Shown piece after piece: positions 37,471 through 49,618 of a stretch of DNA of 64,000 nt. The stretch is from Megachile rotundata. Its lineage: Eukaryota > Arthropoda > Insecta > Hymenoptera > Megachilidae. Within the stretch, counting starts at the first letter, position 1. Each line of letters opens with the position of its first letter. The translations under genes were made by a program, and so were the position numbers. The notes beneath the pieces are model-generated. The model was not told the origin of the DNA. It searched no databases and saw only the letters and a program-made list of their open reading frames with translations. The stretch spans positions 62,001-126,000 of the forward strand of contig NW_027473339.1 in the NCBI RefSeq assembly GCF_050947335.1. The letters run 5' to 3'.

Positions 37471-39173
37471 TGACTGTGTGATTGTGATTGTGTGATTGTG
37501 ATTGTGTGTTTGTGATTGTGTAATTGTGATTGTGTGATCGTGACTGTGTGGTCGTGATTGTGTGATTGTGATTGTGTCATTGTGATTGTGTGATTGTGAT
37601 TGTGTGATCGTGATTGTGGGATTGTGACTGTGTGATTGTGTGATTGTGATTGTGTGACTGTGATTGTGTGATTGTGATTGTGGGATTGAGATTGTGTGAT
37701 TGTGATTGTGTGATCGTGACTGTGATTGTGTGATTGTGATTCTGTGACTGTGTGATTGTGATTGTGTGACTGTGACGGTGTGATCGTGATAGTGTGATCG
37801 TGATCGTGTGATTGTGATCGTGTGATTGTGATTGTGTGATTGCGATTGTGTGATCGTGACTGTGTGGTCGTGATTGTGTGATCGTGATTGTGGGATTGTG
37901 ACTGTGGGATTGTGTGGTTGTGGTTGTGCGATTGTGATTGTGTGACTGTGATTGTGTGATTGTGATTGCGATTGTGTGATTGTGACTGTGTGGTCGTGAT
38001 TGTGTGATCGTGATTGTGGGATTGTGACTGTGTGATTGTGTGATCGTGATTGTGTGATCGTGATTGTGTGATCGTGATTGTGTGATCGTGATTGTGTGAT
38101 CGTGATTGGGTGATCGTGATTGGGTGATCGTGATTGTGGGATTGTGACTGTGTGATTGTGTGGTTGTGGTTGTGTGATTGTGATTGTGTGACTGTGATTG
38201 TGTGATTGTGATTGTGAGATTGCGATTGTGTGATTGCGATTGTGTGATTGCGATTGTGTGACTGCGATTGTGTGATTGCGATTGTGTGATTGCGACTGTG
38301 TGGTCGTGATTGTGTGATCGTGATTGTGGGATTGTGACTGTGTGATTGTGTGGTTGTGGTTGTGTGATTGTGATTGTGTGATCGTGATTGTGTGATCGTG
38401 ACTGTGTGGTCGTGATTGTGTGATCGTGATTGTGGGATTGTAACTGCGTGATTGTGTGATTGCGATTGTGTGATTGCGATTGTGTGATTGCGATTGTGTG
38501 ATTGCGATTGTGTGATTGCGATTGTGTGATTGCGATTGTGTGATTGCGATTGTGTGATTGCGATTGTGTGATTGCGATTGTGTGATTGCGATTGTGTGAT
38601 TGCGATTGTGTGATTGCGATTGTGTGATTGCGGTTGTGTGATCGCGATTGTGTGATCGCGATTGTGTGATCGCGATTGTGTGATCGCGATTGTGTGATTG
38701 TGATTGTGTGGTTGTGATTGTGTGATTGTGGTTGTGTGATTGTGATTGTGTGATTGCGATTGTGTGATCGTGACTGTGTGGTCGTGATTGTGTGATCGTG
38801 ATTGTGGGATTGTGACTGTGGGATTTTGTGGTTGTGGTTGTGTGATTGTGATTGTGTGATTGTGATTGTGGGATTGTGATTGCGATTGTGTGATTGTGAC
38901 TGTGTGGTCGTGATTGTGTGATCGTGATTGTGGGATTGTGACTGTGCGATTGTGTGATTGTGATTGTGTGACTGTGATTGTGTGATTGTGATTGTGTGAT
39001 TGTGATTGTGTGATTGTGATTGTGTGATCGTGACTGTGATTGTGTGATTGTGTGATTGTGATTGTGATTGTGATTGTGATTGTGATTGTGTGACTGTGTG
39101 ATTGTGATTGTTTGATTGTGATTGTGGGATTGTGATTATGTGATTGTGATTGTGTGATCGTGACTGTGATTGT

Positions 39174-39248
39174 GTGATTGTGATTGTGATTGTGATTGTG
39201 ATTGTGATTGTGATTGTGATTGTGATTGTGATTGTGATTGTGATTGTG
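39174..39248 (+). repeat. (GTGATT)n hexamer tract
   Basis: Counterpart of 37164-37238 in the right copy of the tandem duplication. Confidence 0.91.
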
Positions 39249-39303
39249 TGACTGTGTGATTGTGATTGTGTGATTGTGATTGTGTGATCGTGACTGTGAT
39301 TGT

Positions 39304-39480
39304 GTGATTGTGATTGTGATTGTGATTGTGATTGTGATTGTGATTGTGATTGTGATTGTGATTGTGATTGTGATTGTGATTGTGATTGTGATTGTGATTG
39401 TGATTGTGATTGTGATTGTGATTGTGATTCTGATTCTGATTCTGATTGTGATTGTGATTGTGATTGTGATTGTGATTGTG
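39304..39480 (+). repeat. (GTGATT)n tract with GATTCT cluster
   Basis: Same length and same GATTCT positions as 37294-37470. A short hexamer run of about 45 bp follows at 39536-39580. Confidence 0.93.
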
Positions 39481-39554
39481 TGACTGTGTGATTGTGATTG
39501 TGTGATTGTGATTGTGTGATCGTGACTGTGATTGTGTGATTGTGATTGTGATTG

Positions 39555-40951
39555 TGATTGTGATTGTGATTGTGATTGTGTGACTGTGTGATTGTGTGAC
39601 TGTGTGATTGTGATTGTATGACTGTGATTGTGTGATCGTGATAGTGTGATCGTGATAGTGTGATCGTGATAGTGGGATCGTGATCGTGTGATCGCGATCG
39701 TGTGATCGCGTTTGTGTGATCGCGATTGTGTGATTGTGATTGTGGGATTGTGGTTGTGCGATTGTGATTGTGCGATTGTGATTGTGCGATTGTGATTGTG
39801 ATTGTGTGACTGTGTGATCGTGATAGTGTGATCGTGATCGTGTGATCGTGATTGTGTGATCGTGATTGTGTGATCGTGATTGTGTGATGGTGATTGTGTG
39901 CTTGTGATTGTGTGATTGTGGTTGTGTGATTGTGGTTGTGTGATTGTGATTGTGTGATTGCGATTGTGTGATCGTGACTGTGTGGTCGTGATTGTGTGAT
40001 CGTGATTGTGGGATTGTGACTGTGTGATTGTGATTGTGTGATTGTGATTGTGTGATCGTGACTGTGTGGTCGTGATTGTGTGATCGTGATTGTGGGATTG
40101 AGACTGTGTGATAGTGTGATTGTGATTGTGTGATTGTGATTGTGGGATTGTGATTTGTGTGATTGTGATTGTGTGATCGAGACTGTGATTGTGTGATCGC
40201 GATTGTGTGATCGCGATTGTGTGATCGCGATTGTGTGACCGCGATTGTGTGATCGCGATTGCGTGATCGTGACTGTGTGGTTGTGCGATTGTGATTGTGA
40301 TTGTGTGATTGTGATTATGTGATTGTGACTGTGTGGTCGTGATTGTGTGATCGTGATTGTGGGATTGAGACTGTGTGATAGTGTGATTGTGATTGTGTGA
40401 TTGTGATTGTGGGATTGTGATTTGTGTGATTGTGATTGTGTGATCGAGACTGTGATTGTGTGATCGCGATTGTGTGATCGTGACTGTGTGGTCGTGATTG
40501 TGTGATCGTGATTGTGGGATTGTGACTGTGGGATTGTGTGGTTGTGGTTGTGTGATTGTGATTGTGTGCATGTGATTGTGTGATTGTGATTGTGGGATTG
40601 TGATTGCGATTGTGTGATCGTGACTGTGTGGTCGTGATTGTGTGATCGTGATTGTGGGATTGAGACTGTGTGATAGTGTGATTGTGATTGTGTGATTGTG
40701 ATTGTGGGATTGTGATTTGTGTGATTGTGATTGTGTGATCGAGACTGTGATTGTGTGATCGCGATTGTGTGATCGCGATTATGATCGCGATTGTGTGATC
40801 GCGATTGTGTGATCGCGATTGTGTGATCGCGATTGTGTGATCGCGATTGTGTGATCGCGATTGTGTGATCGCGATTGTGTGATCCCGATTGTGTGATCGC
40901 GATTGTGTGATCGCGATTGTGTGACCGCGATTGTGTGATCGCGATTGCGTG
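39555..40951 (+). repeat. Copy of the 24.7-25.8 kb segment
   Basis: GTGCTTG at 39901 pairs with 25001 (offset 14,900). After an extra 253 bases, which include a shortened GATCGCG module at 40096-40287, the offset becomes 15,153. It ends abruptly at the fusion of GATCGCGATTGCGT to a GATTGCG block. Confidence 0.82.
40658..40950 (+). repeat. GATCGCG core of the 1.12-kb module, copy 8, truncated
   Basis: Carries the GATTTGTG insertion, GATTATGATCGCG short unit, GATCCC (40881) and GACCGCG markers, but the usual tail GTGACTGTGTGGTTGTGCG is missing. It is joined directly to GATTGCG units. Two shortened copies of the core lie just upstream at 40096-40287 and 40363-40480. Confidence 0.85.
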
Positions 40952-41272
40952 ATTGCGATTGTGTGATTGCGATTGTGTGATTGCGATTGTGTGATTGCGA
41001 TTGTGTGATTGCGATTGTGTGATTGCGATTGAGTGATTGCGATTGTGTGATTGCGATTGTGTGATTGCGATTGTGTGATTGCGATTGTGTGATTGCGATT
41101 GTGTGATTGCGATTGTGTGATTGCGATTGTGTGATTGCGATTGTGTGATTGCGATTGTGTGATTGCGATTGTGTGATTGCGATTGTGTGATTGCGATTGT
41201 GTGATTGCGATTGTGTGATTGCGATTGTGTGATTGCGATTGTGTGATTGCGATTGTGTGATTGCGATTGTGT
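40951..41272 (+). repeat. GATTGCGATTGTGT block, 23 units
   Basis: A homogeneous 322-bp block with a GAG unit near 41031. It forms the junction between a copy of the 25-kb region on its left and a copy of the 20-kb region on its right. Confidence 0.88.
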
Positions 41273-41285
41273 GATTGTGATTGTG

Positions 41286-44200
41286 TGATCGTGATAGTGT
41301 GATCGTGATTGTGTGATCGTGATTGTGTGGTCGTGATTGTGTGGTCGCGATTGTGTGATTGTGATTGTGTGATCGTGATTGTGGGATCGTGACTGTGGGA
41401 TCGTGATTGTGTGATTGTGATTGTGTGATTGTGATTGTGTGATTGTGATTGTGTGATTGTGATTGTGTGATTGCGATTTTGTGATCGTGACTGTGTGGTC
41501 GTGATTGTGTGATCGTGATTGTGGGATTGTGACTGTAGGATTGTGTGGTTGTGGTTGTGCGATTGTGATTGTGTGACTGTGATTGTGTGATTGTGATTGC
41601 GATTGTGTGATTGTGACTGTGTGGTCGTGATTGTGTGATCGTGATTGTGGGATTGTGACTGTGTGATTGTGTGATCGTGATTGTGTGATCGTGATTGTGT
41701 GATCGTGATTGTGTGATCGTGATTGTGTGGTCGTGATTGTGTGATCGTGATTGTGGGATTGTGTGATCGTGATTGTGTGATCGTGATTGTGTGATCGTGA
41801 TTGTGTGATCGTGATTGTGTGATCGTGATTGTGTGATCGTGATTGGGAGATCGTGATTGGGTGATCGTGATTGGGTGATCGTGATTGGGTGATCGTGATT
41901 GTGGGATTGTGACTGTGCGATTGTGTGATTGGGATTGTGTGACTGTGATTGTGTGATTGTGATTGTGACTGTGATTGTGATTGTGGTTGTGATTCTGATT
42001 GTGATTGTGACTGTGATTGTGATTGTGTGACTGTGTGATTGTGATTGTGTGACTGTGATTGTGTGATCGTGATAGCGTGATCGTGATAGTGTGATCGTGA
42101 TTGTGTGATCGTGACTGTGTGGTCGTGATTGTGTGATCGTGATTGTGGGACTGTGACTGTGTGATTGTGTGGTTGTGGTTGTGTGATTGTGATTGTGTGA
42201 CTGCGATTGTGTGATTGCGATTGTGTGATTGCGATTGTGTGATCGTGATTGTGTGATCGTGATTGGGTGATCGTGATTGGGTGATCGTGATTGGGTGATC
42301 GTGATTGGGTGATCGTGATAGTGTGATCGTGATTGTGTGATCGTGACTGTGTGGTCGTGATTGTGCGATCGTGATTGTGGGACTGTGACTGTGTGATTGT
42401 GTGGTTGTGGTTGTGTGATTGTGATTTTGTGATTGTGATTTTGTGATTGTGATTGTGTGATTGTGATTGTGTGATTGTAATTGTGTGATTGTGATTGTGT
42501 GATCGTGATTGTCTGGTCGTGATTGTGTGATCGTGATTGTGGGATTGTGTCTGTGTGATTGTGTGATCGTGATTGTGTGATCGTGATTGTGTGATCGTGA
42601 TTGTGTGATCGTGATTGTGTGATCGTGATTGGGTGATCGTGGTTGTGTGATCGTGATTGTGGGATTGTGACTGTGTGATTGTGTGATCGTGATTGTGTGA
42701 TCGTGATTGTGTGATTGTGATTGTGTGATCGTGATTGTGTGGTCGTGATTGTGTGATCGTGATTGTGGGATTGTGACTGTGTGATTGTGTGATCGTGATT
42801 GTGTGATAGTGATTGTGTGATTGTGATTGTGTGATTGTGATTGTGTGTTTGTGATTGTGTGATTGTGATTGTGTGATCGTGACTGTGTGGTCGTGATTGT
42901 GTGATTGTGATTGTGTCATTGTGATTGTGTGATTGTGATTGTGTGATCGTGATTGTGGGATTGTGACTGTGTGATTGTGTGATTGTGATTGTGTGACTGT
43001 GATTGTGTGATTGTGATTGTGGGATTGAGATTGTGTGATTGTGATTGTGTGATCGTGACTGTGATTGTGTGATTGTGATTCTGTGACTGTGTGATTGTGA
43101 TTGTGTGACTGTGACGGTGTGATCGTGATAGTGTGATCGTGATCGTGTGATTGTGATCGTGTGATTGTGATCGTGTGATTGGGATCGTGTGATTGTGATC
43201 GTGTGATTGTGATCGTGTGATTGTGATCGTGTGATTGTGATCGTGTGATTGTGATCGTGTGATTGTGATCGTGTGATTGTGATTGTGTGATTGTGATTGT
43301 GTGATTGTGATCGTGTGATTGTGATCGTGTGATTGCGTTTGTGTGATTGCGATTGTGTGATTGCGATTGTGTGATTGTGATTGTGTGATTGTGATTGTGT
43401 GATTGTGATTGTGTGATTGTGATTGTGTGATTGTGATTGTGTGATGGTGATTGTGTGATCGTAATTGGGTGATCGTGATTGGGTGATCGTGATTGGGTGA
43501 TCGTGATTGGGTGATCGTGATTGTGGGATTGTGACTGTGCGATTGTGTGATCGTGATTGTGTGACCGTGATTGTGTGACCGTGATTGTGTGATCGTGATT
43601 GTGTGATCGTGATTGTGTGATCGTGATTGTGTGATTGTGATTGTGATTGTGTGATTGTGTGATCGTGATTGTGTGATCGTGATTGTGTGACCGTGATTGT
43701 GTGACCGTGATTATGTGATCGTGATTGTGCGATCCTGATTGCGTGATTAGGATTCTGTGATCGTGATTGTGTAATCGTGATTGTGTGATCGTCATTTTGA
43801 TCGTGATTTTGTGATCGTGATTGCGTGATGGTGATTGTGTGATCGTGATTGTGTGATCGTGATTGTGTGATTGTGATTGTGTGATTGTGATTGTGTGATT
43901 GCGATTGTGTGGTTGTGATTGTGTGATTGTGGTTGTATGATTGTGATTGTGTGATTGCGATTGTGTGATCGTGACTGTGTGGTCGTGATTGTGTGATCGT
44001 GATTGTGGGATTGTGACTGTGGGATTGTGTGGTTGTGGTTGTGCGATTGTGATTGTGTGACTGTGATTGTGTGATTGTGATTGCGATTGTGTGATTGTGA
44101 CTGTGTGGTCGTGATTGTGTGATCGTGATTGTGGGATTGTGACTGTGTGATTGTGTGATCGTGATTGTGTGATCGTGATTGTGTGATCGTGATTGTGTGA

Positions 44201-44430
44201 TCGTGATTGTGTGATCGTGATTGTGTGATCGTGATTGTGTGATCGTGATTGGGTGATCGTGATTGGGTGATCGTGATTGTGGGATTGTGACTGTGTGATT
44301 GTGTGGTTGTGGTTGTGTGATTGTGATTGTGTGACTGTGATTGTGTGATTGTGATTGTGAGATTGCGATTGTGTGATTGCGATTGTGTGATTGCGATTGT
44401 GTGACTGCGATTGTGTGATTGCGATTGTGT
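41286..44430 (+). repeat. Copy of the 19.9-23.1 kb segment
   Basis: Partner of 19941-23125, 42 bases (three units) shorter overall, and carrying the same rare patch (43720-43830). The right edge at about 44430 is a switch point to a copy of the 33.7-kb segment. Confidence 0.85.
43149..43330 (+). repeat. GATTGTGATCGTGT block
   Basis: About 13 units with the GGGATCG variant shared with 21832-22028. Confidence 0.83.
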
Positions 44431-46600
44431 GATCGCGATTGTGTGATTGTGATTGTGTGATTGTGATTGTGTGGTTGTGATTGTGAGATTGCGATTGTGT
44501 GATTGCGATTGTGTGATCGTGACTGCGTGGTCGTGATTGTGTGATCGTGATTGTGGGATTGTGACTGTGGGATTGTGTGGTTGTGGTTGTGTGATTGTGA
44601 TTGTGTGACTGTGATTGTGTGATTGTGATTGCGATTGTGTGATTGTGACTGTGTGGTCGTGATTGTGTGATTGTGATTGTGTGATTGTGATTGTGTGGTT
44701 GTGAGTGTGAGATTGCGATTGTGTGATTGCGATTGTGTGATCGTGACTGCGTGGTCGTGATTGTGTGATCGTGATTGTGGGATTGTGACTGTGGGATTGT
44801 GTGGTTGTGGTTGTGTGATTGTGATTGTGTGACTGTGATTGTGTGATTGTGATTGCGATTGTGTGATTGTGACTGTGTGGTCGTGATTGTGTGATCGTGA
44901 TTGTGGGATTGTGACTGTGTGATTGTGTGGTTGTGGTTGTGTAACTGTGATTGTGTGATTGTGATTGAGGGATTGCGATTGTGTGATTGCGATTGTGTGA
45001 TTGCGATTGTGTGATTGCGATTGTGTGATTGCGATTGTGTGATTGCGATTGTGTGATTGCGACTGTGTGGTCGTGATTGTGTGATCGTGATTGTGTGATC
45101 GCGATTGTGTGATCGCGATTGTGTGATCGCGATTGTGTGATCGCGATTGTGTGATCGCGATTGTGTGATCGCGATTGTGTGATTGTGTGATTGTGATTGT
45201 GATTGTGTGACTGTGATTGTGTGATTGTGATTGTGGGATTGTGATTGTGTGATTGTGATTGTGTGATCGTGACTGTGATTGTGTGATTGTGATTGCGATT
45301 GTGATTGTCTTTGCAATTGTGATTGTGATTGTGATCGTGATTGTGATTGTGATTGTGATTGTGATTGTGATTGTGATTGTGATTGTGATTGTGATTGTGA
45401 TTGTGATTGTGATTGTGATTGTGATTGTGATTGTGTTTGTGATTGTGTGACCGTGTGATTGTGATTGTGTGACTGTGATTGTGTGATCGTGATAGTGTGA
45501 TCGTGATAGTGTGATCGTGATTGTGTGATCGTGATTGTGTGGTCGTGATTCTGTGGTCGTGATTGTGTGATCGTGATTGTGTGATCGTGATTGTGTGATC
45601 GTGATTGTGCGATCGTGATTGTGCGATCGTGATTGTGCGATCGTGATTGTGCGATTGTGTTTGTGCGATTGTGATTGTGCGATTTTGATTTTGCGATTGT
45701 GATTGTGCGACTGTGATTGTGCGATCGTGATTGTGTGATCGTGATTGTGTGGTCGTGATTGTGTGATCGTGATTGTGGGATTGTGGGATTGTGTGACTGT
45801 GATTGTGATTGTGTGATTGTGATTTTGTGATTGTGATTTTGTGATTGTGATTGTGTGATCGTGATTGTGTGGTCGTGATTGTGTGATCGTGATTGTGGGA
45901 TTGTGACTGTGTGATTGTGTGATTGTGATTGTGTGACTGTGATTGTGTGATTGTGATTGTGGGATTGAGATTGTGTGATTGTGATTGTGTGATCGTGACT
46001 GTGATTATGTGATTGTGATTGAGTGACTGTGTGATTGTAATTGTGATTGTGTGACTGTGATTGTGTGATCGTGATAGTGTGATCGTGATCGTGTGATTGT
46101 GATCGTGTGATTGTGATCGTGTGATTGCGATCGTGTGATTGTGATCGTGTGATTGCAATCGTGTGATTGCGATCGTGTGATTGCGATCGTGTGATTGCGA
46201 TTGTGTGATTGTGATTTTGTGATTGTGATTGTGTGATTGTGATTGTGGGATTGTGATTGTGTGATTGTGATTGTGTGTTTGTGATTGTGTAATTGTGATT
46301 GTGTGATCGTGACTGTGTGGTCGTGATTGTGTGATTGTGATTGTGTCATTGTGATTGTGTGATTGTGATTGTGTGATCGTGATTGTGGGATTGTGACTGT
46401 GTGATTGTGTGATTGTGATTGTGTGACTGTGATTGTGTGATTGTGATTGTGGGATTGAGATTGTGTGATTGTGATTGTGTGATCGTGACTGTGATTGTGT
46501 GATTGTGATTCTGTGACTGTGTGATTGTGATTGTGTGACTGTGACGGTGTGATCGTGATAGTGTGATCGTGATCGTGTGATTGTGATCGTGTGATTGTGA
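44431..46600 (+). repeat. Copy of the 33.7-35.8 kb segment
   Basis: Starts exactly at a GATCGCG unit that pairs with 33722. Contains the TCTTTGCAATT hexamer tract, the GTGCG block and GTGTCATTG (46347). Confidence 0.84.
45283..45447 (+). repeat. (GTGATT)n tract, TCTTTGCAATT family
   Basis: Same length (165 bp) and markers as 34574-34738. Confidence 0.93.
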
Positions 46601-47575
46601 TCGTGTGATTGTGATCGTGTGATTGTGATCGTGTGATTGTGATCGTGTGATTGTGATCGTGTGATTGTGATCGTGTGATTGTGATCGTGTGATTGTGATC
46701 GTGTGATTGTGATCGTGTGATTGTGATCGTGTGATTGTGATTGTGTGATTGTGATCGTGTGATTGTGATCGTGTGATTGCGTTTGTGTGATTGCGATTGT
46801 GTGATTGCGATTGTGTGATTGTGATTGTGTGATTGTGATTGTGTGATTGTGATTGTGTGATTGTGATTGTGTGATTGTGATTGTGTGATCGTAATTGGGT
46901 GATCGTGATTGGGTGATCGTGATTGGGTGATCGTAATTGTGGGATTGTGACTGTGCGATTGTGTGATCGTGATTGTGTGACCGTGATTGTGTGACCGTGA
47001 TTGTGTGATCGTGATTGTGTGATCGTGATTGTGTGATCGTGATTGTGTGATTGTGATTGTGATTGTGTGATTGTGTGATCGTGATTGTGTGATCGTGATT
47101 GTGTGACCGTGATTGTGTGACCGTGATTATGTGATCGTGATTGTGCGATCCTGATTGCGTGATTAGGATTCTGTGATCGTGATTGTGTAATCGTGATTGT
47201 GTGATCGTCATTTTGATCGTGATTTTGTGATCGTGATTGCGTGATGGTGATTGTGTGATCGTGATTGTGTGATCGTGATTGTGTGATTGTGATTGTGTGA
47301 TTGTGATTGTGTGATTGCGATTGTGTGGTTGTGATTGTGTGATTGTGGTTGTATGATTGTGATTGTGTGATTGCGATTGTGTGATCGTGACTGTGTGGTC
47401 GTGATTGTGTGATCGTGATTGTGGGATTGTGACTGTGGGATTGTGTGGTTGTGGTTGTGCGATTGTGATTGTGTGACTGTGATTGTGTGATTGTGATTGC
47501 GATTGTGTGATTGTGACTGTGTGGTCGTGATTGTGTGATCGTGATTGTGGGATTGTGACTGTGTGATTGTGTGAT
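46543..47575 (+). repeat. Copy of the 43.1-44.2 kb segment
   Basis: The rare patch with GTCATTTTG (47209) lies 3,416 bases after its copy at 43793. GCGTTTG at 46779/43335 is offset by 3,444, a 28-base (two-unit) step. The GATTGTGATCGTGT block here (46579-46774) is slightly longer. Match ends near 47576. Confidence 0.82.
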
Positions 47576-47984
47576 TGTGATTGTGTGACTGTGATTGTGT
47601 GATTGTGATTGTGGGATTGAGATTGTGTGATTGTGATTGTGTGATCGTGACTGTGATTGTGTGATTGTGATTGTGTGACTGTGTGATTGTGATTGTGATT
47701 GTGTGACTGTGATTGTGTGATCGTGATAGTGTGATCGTGGTCGTGTGATTGTGATCGTGTGATTGTGATCGTGTGATTGCGATCGTGTGATTGTGATCGT
47801 GTGATTGCAATCGTGTGATTGCGATCGTGTGATTGCGATCGTGTGATTGCGATTGTGTGATTGTGATTGTGTGATTGTGATTGTGGGATTGTGATTGTGT
47901 GATTGTGATTGTGTGATCGTGACTGTGATTGTGTGATTGTGATTGTGATTGTGATTGTGATTGTGATTGTGTGACTGTGTGATT

Positions 47985-48880
47985 GTGATTGTGTGACTAT
48001 GATTGTGTGATCGTGATAGTGTGATCGTGATGGTGTGATCGTGATTGTGTGATCGTGACTGTGTGGTCGTGATTGTGTGATCGTGATTGTGGGATTGTGA
48101 CTGTGTGATTGTGTGGTTGTGGTTGTGTGATTGTGATTGTGTGACTGTGATTGTGTGATTGTGATTGTGGGATTGTGTGATCGCGATTGTGATCGCGATT
48201 GTGTGATCGCGATTGTGTGATCGCGATTGTGTGATCGCGATTGTGTGATCGCGATTGTGTGATCGCGATTGTGTGATCGCGATTGTGTGATCGCGATTGT
48301 GTGATTGTGATTGTGGGATTGTGGTTGTGCGATTGTGATTGTGCGATTGTGATTGTGCGATTGTGATTGTGCGATTGTGATTGTGATTGTGTGACTGTGT
48401 GATTGTGATTGTGTGATCGTGATAGTGTGATCGTGATTGTGTGATCGTGATTGTGTGATCGTGATTGTGTGATCGTGATTGTGTGATGGTGATTGTGTGA
48501 TTGTGATTGTGTGATTGTGGTTGTGTAATTGTGGTTGTGTGATTGTGATTGTGTGATTGCGATTGTGTGATCGTGACTGTGTGGTCGTGATTGTGTGATC
48601 GTGATTGTGGGATTGTGACTGTGTGATTGTGTGGTTGTGGTTGTGCGTTTGTGATTGTGTGACTGTGATTGTGTGATTGTGATTGTGGGACTGTGATTGC
48701 GATTGTGTGATTGTGACTGTGTGGTCGTGATTGTGCGATCGTGATTGTGGGATTGTGACTGTGTGGTTGTGTGATTGTTTGATTGTGTGATTGCGATTGT
48801 GTGATTGCGATTGTGTGATTGCGATTGTTTGATTGCGATTGTTTGATTGTGTGATTGTGATTGTGTGATTGTGATTATGT
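47985..48880 (+). repeat. Segment repeated at 60.2-61.1 kb
   Basis: The rare GACTATG at 47995/60166 and the short unit GATCGCGATTGTGATCGCG at about 48178/60349 share an offset of 12,171. One hexamer makes it 12,177 later. It contains a GATCGCG run (about 48178-48300) and GTGCG units (48315-48380). Confidence 0.83.
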
Positions 48881-49320
48881 GATTGTGATTGTGTGATTGT
48901 GATTGTGTGATTGTGATTGTGTGATTGTGATTGTGTGATTGTGATTGTGTGATTGTGATTGTGTGATTGTGATTGTGTGATTGTGATTGTGTGATTGTGA
49001 TTGTGTGATTGTGATTGTGTGATTGTGATTGTGAGATTGTGATTGTGTGATTGTGATTGTGTGATTGTGATTGTGTGATTGTGATTGTGTGATCGTGATC
49101 GTGTGATCGTGATTGGGTGACCGTGATTGGGTGATCGTGATTGGGTGATCGTGATTTGGTGATCGTGATTGGGTGATCGTGATTGGGTGATCGTGGTTGG
49201 GTGATCGTGATTGTGGGATAGTGACTGTGTGATTGTGTGATTGTGATTGTGTGACTGTGATTGTGTGATTGTGATTGTGGGATTGTGATTGTGTGATTGT
49301 GATTGTGTGATCGTGACTGT
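48880..49320 (+). repeat. Plain GATTGTGATTGTGT run and GATTGGGT units
   Basis: About 14 nearly unmodified consensus units (48880-49090), then GATCGTGATCG and GATCGTGATTGGGT units with one GACCG and one GATTTGG (49154). A related stretch lies at about 58200-58620 (GATTTGG at 58441, offset 9,287). Confidence 0.8.
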
Positions 49321-49465
49321 GATTGTGATTATGATTGTGATTGTGTGATTGTGATTGTGGGATTGTGATTGCGATCGTGTGGATGTGACTGTGTGGTCGT
49401 GATAGTGTGATCGTGATTGTGGGATTGTGACTGTGTGATTGTGTGGTTGTGATTGTGTGATCGTG

Positions 49466-49618
49466 ATTGTGCGATCGTGATTGTGCGATCGTGATTGTGC
49501 GATCGTGATTGTGCGATCGTGATTGTGTGATCGTGATTGTGCGAGCGTGATTGTGCGATCGTGATTGTGCGATCGTGATTGTGCGATCGTGATTGTGCGA
49601 TCGTGATTGTGCGATCGT
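49466..49618 (+). repeat. GATCGTGATTGTGCG block
   Basis: About 11 units combining GATCG and GTGCG, including one GCGAGCG unit. A shorter relative with GCGAGCG is at about 58746-58838. Confidence 0.83.

Larger units (their letters stand above)
35480..37503 (+). repeat. 2.02-kb tandem duplication, left copy
   Basis: Followed at an offset of 2,024 by the right copy: GTGTCATTG 35554/37578, GACGG 35750/37774, GTAACTG 36417/38441, GGATTTTG 36797/38821. Edges lie inside repeat units and are uncertain by tens of bases. Confidence 0.85.
37504..39513 (+). repeat. 2.02-kb tandem duplication, right copy
   Basis: The right copy lacks one 14-bp unit that in the left copy holds the GTGCATG landmark (36835), so the offset falls from 2,024 to 2,010 (hexamer tract 37294/39304). 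Confidence 0.85.

Noticed and set aside
37577..45316. A 2,579-codon minus-strand reading frame, and similar ones at 18729-25418, 25848-30959, 48875-53779, 50374-55134 and 54851-59431
   Set aside because: They are pure Ser/His/Asn/Thr/Ile/Gln repeat with no domain. All three frames of the strand are equally open, long frames overlap in different registers, and starts fall on isolated CAT substitutions. The absence of TCA, TTA and CTA in the + strand repeat explains them fully.
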